A stretch of DNA of 64,000 nt from Syngnathus acus. Its lineage: Eukaryota > Chordata > Actinopteri > Syngnathiformes > Syngnathidae. The notes below the pieces were generated by a model. The model was given only the letters and a program-made list of their open reading frames with translations. It had not been told where the DNA came from and did not search any database. Within the stretch, counting starts at the first letter, position 1, and every line of letters begins with the position of its first letter. Location of the stretch: the NCBI RefSeq assembly GCF_901709675.1, contig NC_051090.1:5785842-5849841 (forward strand), read 5' to 3'. Positions 1 through 14,580 of this stretch are shown in pieces. A program made the translations under genes and the position numbers.

Positions 1-3000
1 TTGCTGTTTATTGCTCATGTACGATTGTTTACACAATTGCGGGACTATATTATATCGTTAATGTGTTCTGCCATCTAAAATGACCATAAAAATAAATACG
101 AGCAAGCAAAAGAAAAGCAATGAAATTAATCAATAATCCATCTTGTTTGGGGGAGCTATGAATTCGTTAAACTCATTCTAATCATATCATATTCAGTTTG
201 CGGTGCAGATTCTCTGCACGGAAACAGTATGGTAATATTTGAGGAGGCGCATCGTTAGGCGGTCGAGACAAGAGGCTGCACGTTATTGACCTTGTGTCAT
301 GGCGAGCTAGCCCACAACCTCGGGCACGTTCCCTACAGACCCTTGCTCATTCTGAATGAGACCACCAGCTTGATGACCTCATTACGAGCGAGACGGGGGG
401 AGGGTTTGTTTGTTTTGTGACCACACGGCCCCATCAGTACACCAAGAACCCCGCAGTCACAACAGCATACTTTCAAGACATTCACAAATTTGAGCTCATG
501 TGATGATTGCAGAGACCTTCCCCACTAAACTCAACACTGCCCCCAGTGGCATAAATGAGCGTGTACAACACTGTACCTCAGTGGGACTTAAATTTTATAG
601 TACTTTGTGTTTAATTTATGTTTTTGCTAACGACAAGTCTCTTTAATTGGTGAACGTTAACAACTTGATCTTACCTTTCTTTTTTAATTGACAGCGACAG
701 TAAACATCGATGCAGATACGCCAATGTCTCGCTAGTAATGTAATCTAGACGTTAACTGTCCACGTTATTTGTGAATGTGAACCTGGGATGGGAGCCAGGC
801 CAAGAACGTGTCATCAACATGGCAGCGCTCCGTAAGTGGGAGTGTGTAAACGGATTAATTAGCAGGCAAATTGGGTTTATTAAGGTGCTGCGAGCTTGGA
901 TACAAAAGCTGCTGGGTGAGTCATCTGGTTTCATTTCAGCCCAATTTCATAGTCGCATTGTTTCAAATGGAATAACGATATCGTGACAAAGAGATTGCGT
1001 TAGGACTAACTTTCATTTTAAACAACTTTGGTTTAAAGCCCAAGTTTCCTGCTGTGACAGAAGCACAAGAAGGAACAGTTTTTAAACAGATGTAAAGCAG
1101 CATGTAGTGGACTTCATTTGAAATAAAAAGTCAAAGTTGAAATTTACAAAACCCCCAGGGACATTATAGGGGACATTTATTCTGTTCAGCACCGGTTGTG
1201 TTTCGTTCTATACATGATTAAACAAATTAAATAAAGTAACATAATATAATAATAATAATGAAAAAAAGATATAAATATAATAATAATATTTATAATATTT
1301 ATAAAATATTTTATAAATAATAAAAAATAAAATACATAAATCATTTATTTCCACAGAAAGTGTCCATATTTGAATATTCCAAGTATTTCTTAGGTAGATC
1401 AGGAAATGTCTTATTTCTTTAATTTTGATTATTTCCCATGTAACGTTCCATATTCCTCCTTTGAGCACCTGGCCCTCCATAGATGTCTGCACGCCCCTGA
1501 TGTGTGTCTACTCAGTGAACATTCCTGATTGTTGTACATTCTTTATCTCATCTCCTCTCATTGACAGTCTTTTCATGAACAGCACTCGATAGAGCAACAC
1601 GATCCCGTTCAGATTCTGCTGCTCGGTGGTCGGTATGATTGCATTTTGGCAGCCTGTTGTGCACGTCGACATGTGGCGTTGTGATGTATGACAGTACCGA
1701 GGCATTGATGGCTTGTGGTTATTAGGAAAAGGGAAGTAGTGATCAGAGATGAGGAGGAATTATATTACAGATTTATTAGCTGTCGGTGATATTTTCAGTC
1801 ATGTTCGGTGCAGTCACTTGAGAGGCTACGATCAATTATTCCGTTTACACAATGCACGTTGATGGTTTGCATTATGGTTTCGGGTAAGGTGGTGGTCACA
1901 CACATTTCTGCATTTTGTTCTCACCAATCTCAGGCATGGGGACCCCAATTAGTCAATTTCTTCTTCTGCAATTTCAATTTGGTTTGACCCCATATATTTT
2001 GCGAAAAAAAAAAAAAAGGGACAACGGCCTGGGCAGAGTGAAATCACAATTTTTCATTTCTGTGAGGCATGACCATTTCTTTAACACACTGTAAATCACT
2101 AAACATGTCCAACTATTCAACCAACAACCTCAATTAATAATTCACATAAATACTGTATTATGCATGTTACAAAATGTTTACATTAAAGTATATTGTGAAA
2201 TAATGTGCTCATGTAAAAAATTGAAGAAAAATGCTGTTAATTTCCAGTTTCCTGATGAGTCACATTGATGAGATTGGATTGTTGCTGCTGTATTTCAGGA
2301 CTAAAAAAGGCAAAGGAAGTATTCCAAATATGGAAGTGACTCACCTGACCACTGGGTGGGGTTGTTAGTCCAGCTATCATCCTCCAGGTGAAAGGCCAAT
2401 CAGGGATGATATTTTGGAAGTGATTCCTAACAAAATAAATGGGAACATTTAAAAAGGTGAAAACATTGTAATAAAAAGTTATTTTTAAGGCAATATCAGT
2501 CTTGTTTGCAGCAACGGCTTTTTGGTCTCAGCATGCCAATTTTCCCCAGTCATCTAATAAATACCTCCCCAACACTAATGAATATAAATGTTTTTTTTTC
2601 TTTTTGCACACTGGCAACAAAATGGACAGCCTCTCAGGAATCACCATTTAATGATGTCGACAATTACCATCTGCTGTTCAAAAAACAAGGTGAGGACATC
2701 TCCCTAAAAGGACATATAACTCTGATTAATATCACACTTATGAAGATTAGCTGTGATTAACAAACAGCGGCGCAAGATTATCGTGTCAGTCTCTCATTCC
2801 ATATTCAGATTTTGTGCTGTTCCACCTTAAAAAAAACTAAGCAAAAGGAAAGAAAAAGCGTCTCATCATAATAATGACCCATGGTGACTTTAATAGATGC
2901 ATTAGGATTGATAGACCCTTGGGGTCAATAGGTCACTGCTCATAAAGCAGAGCCGGTTTGACAATGATATCAGATTTGAATTGAAGACAGATATTGACAT

Positions 3001-6000
3001 CAAGTAAAAAGTCAAATGTGTAGTGATTGTAAACAAAGAAAGAGTGAATACAGACCTACGTTAAAATTTGGCAGCTAGCTTAAAACAGCTCTGTTGTTTT
3101 TGTACTTTCCACCCTTTAATTAGTTTTGTGTGGTGCTACACCGTTAGCACTGTTAGCGTGTTTTGCCAGTGGTAGTTGATCAAGTGAATAGTGTGAAGGA
3201 GTGTTTTGATATTTTAATGACTAAAAAACATTTTGTAGTCTTTACAAGCTTATTGATTCTAAGTAATTGCCATTTATAATTATTATTTCACTACTGAACA
3301 CACGATTACATTTTATATTTATAGTTGTGAGATAAATGAAGTTATTTACCCGGTGATATTTTGATCATTTATTGATCTCTGTTCAATCCAAGGGTGGATT
3401 TTCAATGCCAATAAAAAAAGATGATTAAATGTGTGCAAGCAAGCATGTCCACACATACAAAATGAATGTAATCAGGCCAGGAAAGTGTCCAAAATTGGCC
3501 CATGAAGACAGTGACAGTCAGTCGGGCCAATTGTGTGAAATATTATGTGAAGAATAAATGTTGAAATAAAGTTCAAATGGCATGTGTGTGTGTGCCCATG
3601 TGTGTGTGTGTGCCAGCTGCTGTTTCATGGCAGATTAAAGCCTCCTGTGGTCAATTTGCTCTCCCTAATGTCAGGTCCCCTCCAACAACTGGAATGACTG
3701 GTAGCCTAGCAACCGTGGCCACAGTTAAGGGAAGCGCAACCATGCATACAAAATCCACACTGCTTAGGTGTGTTTATGTGCATTTTTATTCTGAATGTAA
3801 ATCCAACAGTGAGCGAGAGAGAAAGAAAGAGACTGTCATTTTCATTTCGCCTTAAGTTCCTCTTTTACGACACAATCTTGCATACTAAGAAGCAACGTAT
3901 CCCTCTCCAGCTTTTGTCTCCAGCTTCACTTAATTTTTTATGAATGTTTAAGCTGTCCTTTAGGTCACTTTTTTTTATTAGCGCTATATTACATCCTGAT
4001 TCGTTTTTTTATTTAAAGTGAATTGACTCAATGTTCAACTTTTAGGATATTTGGTTACTTGGTTTTTCGGGTAAAAATCTAGATTTTGTACATACGGATG
4101 TACTGGTCACATGTTGTTGCCTCTTTTAGTTATTTTTCTTTATCAGTGCCTTTTTTCATGCCAGCAGCCATGTATGGAGTAATTACAGCCTCGCAGATAG
4201 CAGAATTCATTCAGAGTACATTATCTCAGTATTGTGAATTGGTTAGGTTTCTTTTTGATGGACTTTTAGTACGTTGTTGATGGTTCTGACAACGTAATGG
4301 AAATTAATCTTTGAGTAGAACCCTCAGCTCAGATATTGCAGAAAATTTTGAATTTCTTGACTTATTGGTTCGACTGTAGGCCAATACTGTGGCATTTTCA
4401 CTATATGGATGTAAAATAATGTAAAAATGCCGCAGAGATAAATACATTCAAATATGGGGAGCTTGGCAATGTAAAATGGCCGCCGGTGGCTTTTCTTCTC
4501 ACACCAGCGACTAACAGTCTTGGTTATTCCATACTTTTATGGCCGAATCAGAGAACAGAGATGAATGAAACAAGTTTACTCATCTTTAGATACAAAGTCT
4601 CACTATATAGAGTTTTTTTTTTCAGTACTATTGTATCTGACGAGCTTAACCAAATGGTGACGAATTGTTATGAAAAGAGCAGCCGAGCGCACGCCAACAG
4701 CAATTGTGCTTACATTTTGGTAAAGCAAAAGGGGGAAGAAAAACAGTCAAGAGCGAGAGCCATGAGCCAGCAGAAGAAGCACTAGATTACATTAGCAAGG
4801 CATGAGGCAGCCAGAAGGTCAGTGAATCACATAAGCGTTCAATACAAGTCAGATGACACTAGCTGAGGCGTCCGACTTGACTGCTGAAGAGCTCTCGTGG
4901 TGCTGACGGAGGAAGCCGCATGCTCGCTACCTCCAACGTGTTTTCACACCTCAGCATGCTGTGGTGATGCACATGCCGAGCTCTAAGTTTTGCTGAGCTG
5001 GGAAGTTACTACATGATGGCACTCGCGCCACAATGAGACAAAAGTATAGAGGGGAATTTGCATTAGGAGCATGAGTGTGCTCCCTCCAAGGCACTAGATG
5101 GCACTGTGGGGAAAAGCTTTGTCATCTTGAAATTCCAATTATTTTTGGTCGTTTCTAACTTCCTATTTTTCTATTTCTGTCAGCTGATGTGTTTCAGTCA
5201 ATTTTGACATTTTTGATTCCAATTTACATTATGTTGTCATCCTATTTGACTCAATTTGCTTTATTCACTTAACATAGTGATCATTAAATTAGTTTTTTTT
5301 GGCGACAAATTTATTTCCAATTTTCCGCACCGCGCACCTATAAAAATAATTAGTCTCAAAAGTATTCCATTCCATTGGTATTTTCTTTGTGCGTAGCCAA
5401 GTGTTTGGTGCTCAACGGAAAAACAGCTTATTTAACCACAATAGTACAAAGCGCATCCTATTTTAGTATGAAAGAAGAAAAAAAAACCTTCACATCCTGA
5501 AGGTTCGATGCGCTTTGTAAAAATCAATTACCACTACAACTGCTAAAGTGCCACGTCGTGAACGAAGCAAAATGCTGAGTGTCTGTTATGTCTTTTACAG
5601 ATCACATTGACTTAGATATGCTCTCTCTACTTTTAATGGGCAGCACTCACAGCAGATGAGTAGTTTGGCACTCTTAGCCCATTACACTGTTAGTGGACAC
5701 ATAGTGCAAATCAGGTGGGTCAAAGATTTTAGTGTGCTCTATCGGTGAAGTGCACTACTCGGTTGAATTCTAATTAACCTGCCGTGAAAGAAGTGGACGA
5801 GTTGGGCCTCTTCCCATGAAATGTAATAAGCACTAATGGTTACATTTGTCATCAGTCGGAATCATATGGCATAGGGTCATTCATACTTGCAGAAATGTTT
5901 AATAAATATTGATTGATGGGTTGAAATATATTATATAGAAATATATTGAAGTACCACGCACTGATAGATTTTTTGTAGTCAGCTATAAAGTGATGAGTCA

Positions 6001-9000
6001 ATCAATTGATGACATCATTGAGATATTTTTCAACACAGTACAGCAGCTCCAAACACAAATGATTAAAAATACAACATGCTGAATAAAGTTGTAAGTTGTG
6101 GGAGTCATGTTTTTGTCTTGAACAAGCCGGCTGATCTCATCTTTTATCCCACAGCACAAATTATTCCACATTCCTCTTTTTCCAAAAAATGAAGTTTTTC
6201 TCTGTCACGCTGTTTCTGTTATTATCTTTGAGAATAAACATATATTTTCAAGTGACTGTGCCATCTGTCTCATTTTTGGCCAAATATATAAATAAATAAA
6301 TATATATATATTAAAATAAAAATATATTATATATTTATAAATATATTATATAAATCATATATATTAAATATATTAAAATAAATATTTTTGGACACCAGCC
6401 ATGCATTTTTTTAAAGGTACAGTGTGAGGCATTTTCGAATCTCCATCCTATATATTCACACACCATACAGAATATTGCAATGAAGCTCTCAGGTAGAGAT
6501 CACGCTACAGCGCATGGACAGCCTAATGCTGATTCACTACCTACGGTATATCTGCTGCGTGAATAGATGCCGTGACAGGCAGGGCCAGATCTATTTTTCA
6601 GGAGAAGATTGAACTATTTATGAGATGACAGGCCGCTCACCCGAGACTGTTCACATCTGTGTGTGTGGAATTCAAGATCTTCTATATATGATCTCATACG
6701 ATGATGTGAAAAGGCTACATTATTTAAAACCAGTGGGTTTCTCAAAATGGAGAGAATATGACTTCAGGAAGCAATGCAAAATTAAAAACCAAAAGTTGCA
6801 CATGCACAAGTGCATTTTTTCGTCACATTTGATGACAAAACGTACATCAGCTCGAGAAAGGCATTTGGGACAACAGTAGGCTTCCAAAATGGCCGACGTA
6901 CTGTTAGCAAGCCTTGTTAGCTTCCTGTTCAAAAAAAACATGCACGTTGTAGACGGCAGCAAATGAACCTCGTTGCGAATGTGACAATGAATGGTTGTTT
7001 GTTTTCTCCCAAAAGTCAGCTGGGATCGGCTCCAGCTCACCCGTGACCCTAATGAGGACAAGCACTAAAGAGAATGGATGGATGCTAGGCTTCCAACTTA
7101 ATGGGAAAAGTTTGGGCAAAAGGACCTTCTCAGTTCCCAAACGCTTAAAGCAAGGCCATGTTGTAAGCCACCAAATATTAAAAGTTATTCAGTTTGAAGT
7201 ATTTTAACCATACAATTTGGATCACGTCCAAGGGGCGGCCTTTGTGCGATAGTTAAGTTTGCGAGTCTGCTGATAACGGCATGTGGCAGACGTTGCGATT
7301 GAGCGTGTGTGTTTGGCGTGGCGCGGCATTGCTGGAAAATGGAGCGAGGACGCTAGAAGCTGTTGGAAGGAGATGATTGGCTTCAGAACACGGCGGCCCC
7401 GTGGTGACAGATGGTTGGGTGGCGGACTCGCCGAGCTGAAATCACCCACTCGCACACGCACAATATTTGGCTTTACCCATCCTTGTGTGCACACAGGCAC
7501 ACAGAAATTCTCCATACGCGCACTGACATACAATTTTCGGCAAATGTCTTTGGCCAAGCTTTGTTGTTTTAATGACCTCTTCCACGGCAGTCATTTAAAC
7601 AGTAAATAGTAGCACACACACACAGTTTGCGAGACAAAAGCAACTGATTGTTGTGGACTAGCAAACAGGCCAAAGAATGCTAAGATTGTTAAGTAGAATT
7701 GATTGCTAATAAAACCTGTCTTTAAAGAAATGGAGCCTAAATAGAGTGAGGAGCTGTTGATTACGTCTCAACGAGCTTGCTGTCACAGTGGAGTGTATGA
7801 ACAGCAGCCTCCATGAGTTCAAATGTTCTTATTATCTTTACAAGCACTTACCTTTTTTTTTTTAATCCCCAACACACTTGGGCTCTGCTTCTGCAAATGG
7901 CAGCAAGTACACTCACTGGCGAGGTCCAATTCACTTTAACTTGCTTTACTGGCTCCCTTAAAGCAAAGTGATTTTAGTAAGATAAGAAATAGGGCAGCAA
8001 TTCAATCGAGTTTACTCACCTTGGAGCATTCCTGCTCAGTGTTGCTCTCTCAGCACAGGCCCTGCCTATCCAAAAAAACAACTGGGGCCTCACAGTGTGA
8101 CATCATAATGTGAGTAGCCAATCACGTACTCCCATTCCTCTGCAGACCAAACAGACACACACAAAATTTCTCAGAGCAGCTAGTCTTGCAACTTGAGTTG
8201 ACGTGTTCTAATTTCGGTACATCAAATACATTTTTAAAATGTTTCCATGTAAGTCATTGTTTTTCTATGTAGTTTGGTGATGTCCTGCTTTGTGAACAGT
8301 CAGTGAGCGCAGAAAATGCCAAAGATAATATATAGTCACATATATCCATTTAATTAACTGAGGAAATCTTTAATAAAACGAAATAAAACACGATGCATTC
8401 GTAAAACAATAAATCTAATGGTGAAAAAAAAATGTGTTAGTGTGCCTTCGTATTCATGACAGATGCAGATTCAAACAACAACAGGTCCATATTTGCGAAC
8501 TAGCTCGCATCCACTCCGCTCTCTAAGCAAAGACAGTGTTTGGCAGTGACGGGGGGCTTGCTGCGCATCTCCCTGAGCAAACAGCAGGGGGGCTGGAGGG
8601 GACTCTGCTGCCTCCACCAGCCAACAACAGCACCTCTCACTGTCACCATTATCACAGCCATCAGCGTCCAAGCGACAAATAGCACCAGTGCGCTTGACAT
8701 GGAGGAGCACGCCAAAAGCAAACATGCAAGTAGAAAATGGCATGACTAGCTGAGAGAAGACATTTCTGTTGGGGAACAACACAAACAACACTGGATTACA
8801 TCTCACTTTGGCTACTTAAGGTCCAAGCGGTGACTTTGCACAAACGCAACTCCCCTATAAAGAAGATTTATGCTCGACTTAAGTGCTTTGCCAAATGAGT
8901 TTTGCAGTAAATACACTTTATCTCTTTCTTGTGCATGTTTTTTTCCTAAAGGCAAACAAGTTGCTTCCAAATTGGGAATCAATTCATCAAACAGGATTTT

Positions 9001-12000
9001 TTTTTTATACCAGCAATCCTCAATATTTTTATATTTACAATGTGGACCACATAAAGCAATAATTTCAAAAACTAATCATTTATAAGAATATATTCCAGAG
9101 GTGATTTACCTGACACGATCAATTTGAACATGTCATGGTGAATTCCTTCCAGTTATCCAGATTATTCCAACAGAATTACATTCCACTCAGGAGGCCCTTT
9201 GCACCAGTGTTAGTGAGCACTGAGCAGTTGACACAAATGGGCTTAATAAGCTGTGGATCACACTCAGGAAGTTGTCATAGTGCTCCCCTGGGAAGATTTG
9301 GCGTTCCAGTGCGACATTTCCAGTGTTCACAAATCACACTGTTCTTGCTTAGGGGCGACAAGCTGTTGTCTGTTGCCCATGCCGGGATGCATTTCATACC
9401 ATCATTAGTGGGAATGAGCAATAACGCTCGCCTGGATCAAATGTGAAAACTTCAAATCGACTCATTTTTTAAACAACACAGCCCATGGCTTGTTGAAACA
9501 GGAAAAAAAAAAATCACTGAAAGTGAAAACTGTTTAGGGTCCAATTGTGCTACTTGGCAGGTTGTTATTTGCAAAAAAGTTGACATGAACGCAGCTATTT
9601 TGTACGTCAGGCAGCAAAAAAAGATGCAAGCGAGTCGAAGTGGCAGATGGCGTGTAAATAATGTATACGCTCTCACGGGAGAATCCGAGTCTGTCTGGTT
9701 TGGGTTTGATAGACCGACCCGGACTCCCACCCGTGCTGACCCTGTAATTGTAAAAGACCAAAGCGTTGTGTTCACCTGAGCCAAGAATAAAATGAACCAA
9801 GGTCAACTATATGTTCAACTTATTCTTAAGTGGCCAAAGTGTTGGCGTTTTGCACACAGGCGATAACAGTGATTCATTCTTTGCCATTGTTGTATTTACA
9901 TGACAACACCTGCTGATGAATATCTGTCTGTTCCGGAGGGAACGCCTACCGTGGAATTGAGCAAATCGTCGTTGCAGAACAGCACTCCTGCTGCCTAGAG
10001 CTGCTTGGGATTCAATATCCTTCCACAAGGGCACTTCATCTGGCCATGTTCTTGTCATCTCCAGGGTGTTCTCTTGTCACAGCATGTTTTCATAAGCATA
10101 AAAAAAACACCCACCATCCTATACTTTAGGTGATAACAGTATAGTGGAATGAGATACAAGAAATCATCAGGATGATTTTTTTGCTTTCACCCAGTAGAAA
10201 AAAAGAAATCGAAGCACTGTCAAGGTAGCATAGTGAACAAATCTCCTAAAAACAATTTTGACCTGTTTAAAGCCAGTTCTAGTTAATGTTTACTGTCTCA
10301 CTAAACATAAAAAGAAACAAATGACACATTGGGGATTTAAAATGACCACAAAACCGCTAGATCAATTCTAATACATAATAGGAATTGTCATGGACTGGCT
10401 AACGAAGAGCATTAGCACACAACCGGTGGAGCAATACATGCAGACAGACAATACTCATAGATATATTTCTCTTCTGATGTAAGGTGCACATTATTCAAAG
10501 AAAGAGCAGCATGTCACGAATCAAAGGAAACGCCAGCAATGTTGCTTCAAAGGTTGATAAAACAATCCGTGTGATCACCGCGTGTGTGTGCTTTCCTGAA
10601 CAGAAGCAAACGAGGGCCTAGTTTCTCGCACGCGCCTTTTAATAAATAGCACGCATTGAAGTTACGAGTCTTTAGATTCCGTAAAGCAGACAAAAGGGGT
10701 GAAAGGAGGCACACCGTTAACGTCAGAGCGTACCAAGGGGAGCTGCGGGGCAACAATGGCTCCCCCGCTGCAGATTTGACTAGGGAAGATTTGCCAAAGA
10801 CAAGTAGCTCCTTATGATATAATACGCTTCCGACTGTGCCGCCTCTCGCTTGTCATTTGGCTGAGCTGCCTTCTGCATCTCGGCACGGCAGGATGCTGAC
10901 ATTCACACCACGGAGCGGGTGTGATTTGCTCTCACCAAAGCAGATGAAAAGTGGTTTATATAGAAGCTGAGAGTCAGGATCATATGGTTGCAGCAGGTGA
11001 CGGAACAAGGCGAGGACCCCCCCCGTTGGAACATGTTTTATTTTGGCCTCCTCATTTACATGCTGTGTCTCGTGAATTGCTCGTTTCAGAACAAGACGAA
11101 ATTTGTTATCGACATTTAGGAGGGATTATTGCTTGTGCGATGTGAGGATTGAAATGTCCAAAATTGTGGTCATCCAAATTTGACCACTTAGAGTTGGTAA
11201 CTTTGTAACAGATTAGTCCAAAGGAGTCAACCGAGTGTTAAGCTAATGAAGCCTTCTAAGCCTGAAGGAAGTGGACTCCCGTTGACTCCGCTTTTGGTGT
11301 CGACCTTGATGAGAGAATCAGGTCATTAGGTTTCTAACAAAGTGAGAGGGTAGACGATCATTTTCCAACAGCCATCATTTCCTCCACAAGCTCAGTAATA
11401 TTCGCCGGTGTGATTTAGGCTTTATAGGTGTCATTACGGGACATAACTGCCTTGCCTACTTCTTTGAATACTGATTTAAAACCTCCCGGTGTAATATTCT
11501 GCTTCCTGTCTTTCTTTATGGAGGAAGAAAATGTGGAGGAAAAAAAAACCCCCTAATCGTGATTTAAAAATATGTTTTATGCTTAGAGGCAGAAATGAAG
11601 ACATGGCATCTCGTGTGATGCCTTCACTGATCTTTATCCCGGTTTGGATAATCCAGTTCATCCATTTAAACTAGTATAAAAACAAATATTATGTGTTTTA
11701 TTTTGTACATATGACAGATGCTCTCAAGCCAAGCTACAAATAGGGAATTAATGGAATATTACGTTGCTTAGTTACGAGATCACCGTATGATGCTGAATGC
11801 TTTTTACAGAAAAAAATTCCAGCATCTGGACTCAAGTGCAGAGATAACGTTTGTGTGATGATGTACAGCTTGTACCTTGACTTTTCACTTTCTCCATTGA
11901 AATGAATCGATGAATCTTGAATCTGAAAAGCAGCATAGTTTTTGGTTAGGTGTTTTCACTATACTGTACAAAAACATGCAATAACTCATAAAAAAGAATT

Positions 12001-12159
12001 ATGCTACTTCCTTGCCAATGTAAATTCTGCGCAGTTGATAATAAGTTGATCATTTCATAAGCAAGGTGGGCTGCGCCGTTGTGGGAGTAATCACATGACT
12101 TCAATCATGACCAAAGCAATTAAATGCAATTGTGTTGTGTGTGTGTGTATATCACTTTA
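1..12159. other. downstream flank, no recognisable gene
   Basis: All open frames are at most about 113 codons and match no family I know. Visible content is AT-rich low complexity at 1,230-1,335 and 6,290-6,385, compound GT repeats at 3,583-3,614, a LINE/SINE tail fragment at 7,016-7,084 and scattered homopolymers. Nothing else was identified. Confidence 0.75.
7016..7084 (+). mobile_element. LINE/SINE 3' tail fragment
   Basis: It reads GCTGGGATCGGCTCCAGCTC, then GTGACCCTAATGAGGACAAG, and ends AATGGATGGATG. This is the characteristic 3' end shared by many fish LINEs and their dependent SINEs. Only the tail is present. Confidence 0.7.
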
Positions 12160-12187
12160 CAAAACCTCCGAGTTCTTGACACCTCAT

Positions 12188-12193
12188 TTTATT
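12188..12193 (-). terminator. candidate distal poly(A) signal AATAAA
   Basis: AATAAA reads on the minus strand, with a GGTTTTGT-type tract about 25-35 nt downstream. It is about 4.5 kb after the stop and is the candidate used here for the distal 3'UTR boundary. Confidence 0.3.
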
Positions 12194-12448
12194 GTCCCAA
12201 CATTCAAAAGTACAAATAATTCAAACACAACAGTTTTATGAAAAAGAAAAAACAAACATTTACAGCAAGATTTTCTATTTTGTTTCCAGTTTCAGAAATG
12301 ACCTAAACTAGCAAGGATAACATGAAGTCATTCATCGCAGTAATTAGATTAATAATAAGAATAAGAAGAATACTAAGAATAATAGCAATAATAACCATAA
12401 TAATAATAATCATCATTGTTAATAATTTTTAAGTAATAACATAAGCAG

Positions 12449-12452
<4 letters not shown>

Positions 12453-12495
<43 letters not shown>

Positions 12496-12500
12496 AGAGC
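12453..12500. repeat. (GA)n microsatellite
   Basis: GA dinucleotides run with few interruptions on the plus strand, CU on the transcript strand of elavl4, near the putative distal 3'UTR end. It is preceded by an AAT-rich stretch at about 12,345-12,425. Confidence 0.95.
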
Positions 12501-12962
12501 GAGCCGCAATCCACAGGGCCCCGCCGACATTTTTTTTCGTCTTTTTTTGTCTTTAAGGATTTTGTTTTATAGATTTTTTTTTTTTAATCAGATAGTAAAC
12601 AAACACGTCTCAGGAGGGGGGAAAAAAAGAAAACTGACAAGAAGTAGAAGAAGAAGAGCCGAGTTCCTCTGTTCACCTTCCCTCCTCCACTACTGGCTGC
12701 CTTGCTCCTACCGGCAGCCTGCCACTCACCGACTATAAGGCGCTACGAGGATGGTGGTGGGAGCCACTGGGGTGAGACATGGCGCGAGGGGGACGCAGCC
12801 CCATGACTTGCGCACAACAACACACTCACATATTTTACAGCCACATGATTAGGAACACTAGCACGGTAGAGTGATATCAAATACAGGAGCTGTATCACGT
12901 ATTCATCATAATAACGTTAATAATGTTGAATTTCAAAACAGAATAGTCTGTAGCTGCGACAA

Positions 12963-13285
12963 GATAGCGGCAAAGCACTACTTTTAGTTCGACAGGGCTA
13001 TGGCCTGACAAAAAGCTCCTCCCATTATAGTTCCTTGGTACCAAGATAAAACAGGATGGCGCCAAAGCACTTGTTTTGTATCACACAGAGCGACGGCCAA
13101 TCGAAATGAAGCTCTAGCTCCTCGCTTCAACATAGTTCATTGCCGCCAAGATGCCACGGGATGGCGGCAAAGCACTAGGTATCTATTAGACGGCGCTATG
13201 GCCGGACAAAATGAAGTTTAAAATTAACTTTAAAATGGTGATTTGCCACAGGGTGGTGCCAAAGTACTACTTTTATTTTAAACGG
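12963..13285. repeat. decayed tandem array of about four 92-105 bp units
   Basis: The core GATGGCGGCAAAGCACTA recurs with changes at 12,963, 13,055, 13,160 and about 13,252. Three units are also followed by a GGCTATGGCC- or GACGGCC-type core. A related scrap lies at about 23,290-23,315 (CCACAAGATGGTGCCAAAGC), so the unit belongs to a dispersed family. Confidence 0.6.
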
Positions 13286-14480
13286 ACAAAAATCAGGACT
13301 AGGTGAATTTGTGAATAGTAAGCATTGTCGTCTTTGCAAAATATGTGATACAGCTCTCGTATCGGCTCTCGTCAAATTAGGTCGAGTCATAATGTGGCTG
13401 GTTGGTGTATACAAACACACCCAAACACACAAACAGGCAGAACACAGGCACGCGTCATAGGAGGTCACACAGTGTAGGAAACTGACACATCAGAACAACA
13501 TTCTACCGGGGTCGTTGCATAAATCCAAGCCCCCCACGAGCCCTTTACGGCGTCGAGGGGCATGAAGGGGTCTGCTCGTGTGTATGACGGGCTCATATGG
13601 TAATGATGTCACATGACTGAGAAGCGTGTGTGCACGTTACTCTCCAAACACACACGCATGACTCCTTCACGTTTTTGAACAAAAGAATCCAATTCTGTAT
13701 ATTCATACGTCTGGAACCCTTACATTTTACCTTTCAAAATATATAATATATATCATATTAGAGTATATAAAATATAGAATCGGTACAATCCCTTTTCATC
13801 CCTCCAGAGTACTTCTTCGGTCGTTTTTTGTTTTTTTCCCAAACATTTGTCAGGATGCAATTTTTAAAAGAAGTCTTGAAAACCAATTGAGTCGACCCTC
13901 AAACAAGAGCGGGCGTTGAAACGTCGACACGCCCGAGCCTCCGTTACAGTAACTACGTAGACGTATGCTTTCAGACGTACAGTTTTGCATAAAGGTTTCA
14001 TCACAAAGCGGTAGTAAGTGGAGGGAGGGTGTGGACGGAGTGGCTTTAGAGAACGACACAAACTTATCACAGGTTATATTGAACCAGAACGACTGTTTAT
14101 AACATTCTAATAAGACTAAACTTCATTGGAAAAGATCTAAAGATTTCATTTTGAACAAGACAAGAAAAAAGCAAGAGCAAATTGAACTATTAATAACTAG
14201 GTTATGCATAGCGAGTAACTGTTTCTAGTAATAAGGGAAGAGCGTTCCCTGGCCCTCCAGACACTTTTTTTTTTTTTTTTTTAGTTTTCCTGACTTTTAG
14301 ATTTTTTTTTTTTATATGGTCATTTTGATATATTGGTACAAAGCACAAACGTACTAAAAGTTCTCTCAGTGCAGTGGACTACTGGAAGAGCTTCTCCACT
14401 AGTCGCTTTGTTCCCTTTTGCTCAGAAACGCCCCCCCTCCCTGTACCAGAATCACGCAAATACACAGACAATGAAACAAA

Positions 14481-14580
14481 TAAATACATAAATACACAGA
14501 TAAATTAAACGGTTCATAAATACACAATAAATAGAAATAAATAGAAAAATAAATAGTTGAACAAAAATAGAGAAGTAAAT
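14481..14580 (-). promoter_or_regulatory. AU-rich element cluster in the 3'UTR
   Basis: On the transcript strand there are eight AUUUA pentamers within 100 nt, at 14,481, 14,489, 14,501, 14,517, 14,528, 14,538, 14,550 and 14,576. Four of them sit in a UAUUUAUU context. Such clusters are the classical binding sites of Hu proteins themselves and of decay factors such as AUF1 and TTP. Two more pentamers lie at 15,041-15,053. Function depends on the 3'UTR extending this far. Confidence 0.55.

Noticed and set aside
6720-7061. Open frame of 113 codons in the downstream flank
   Set aside because: It overlaps the LINE/SINE tail and has no domain.
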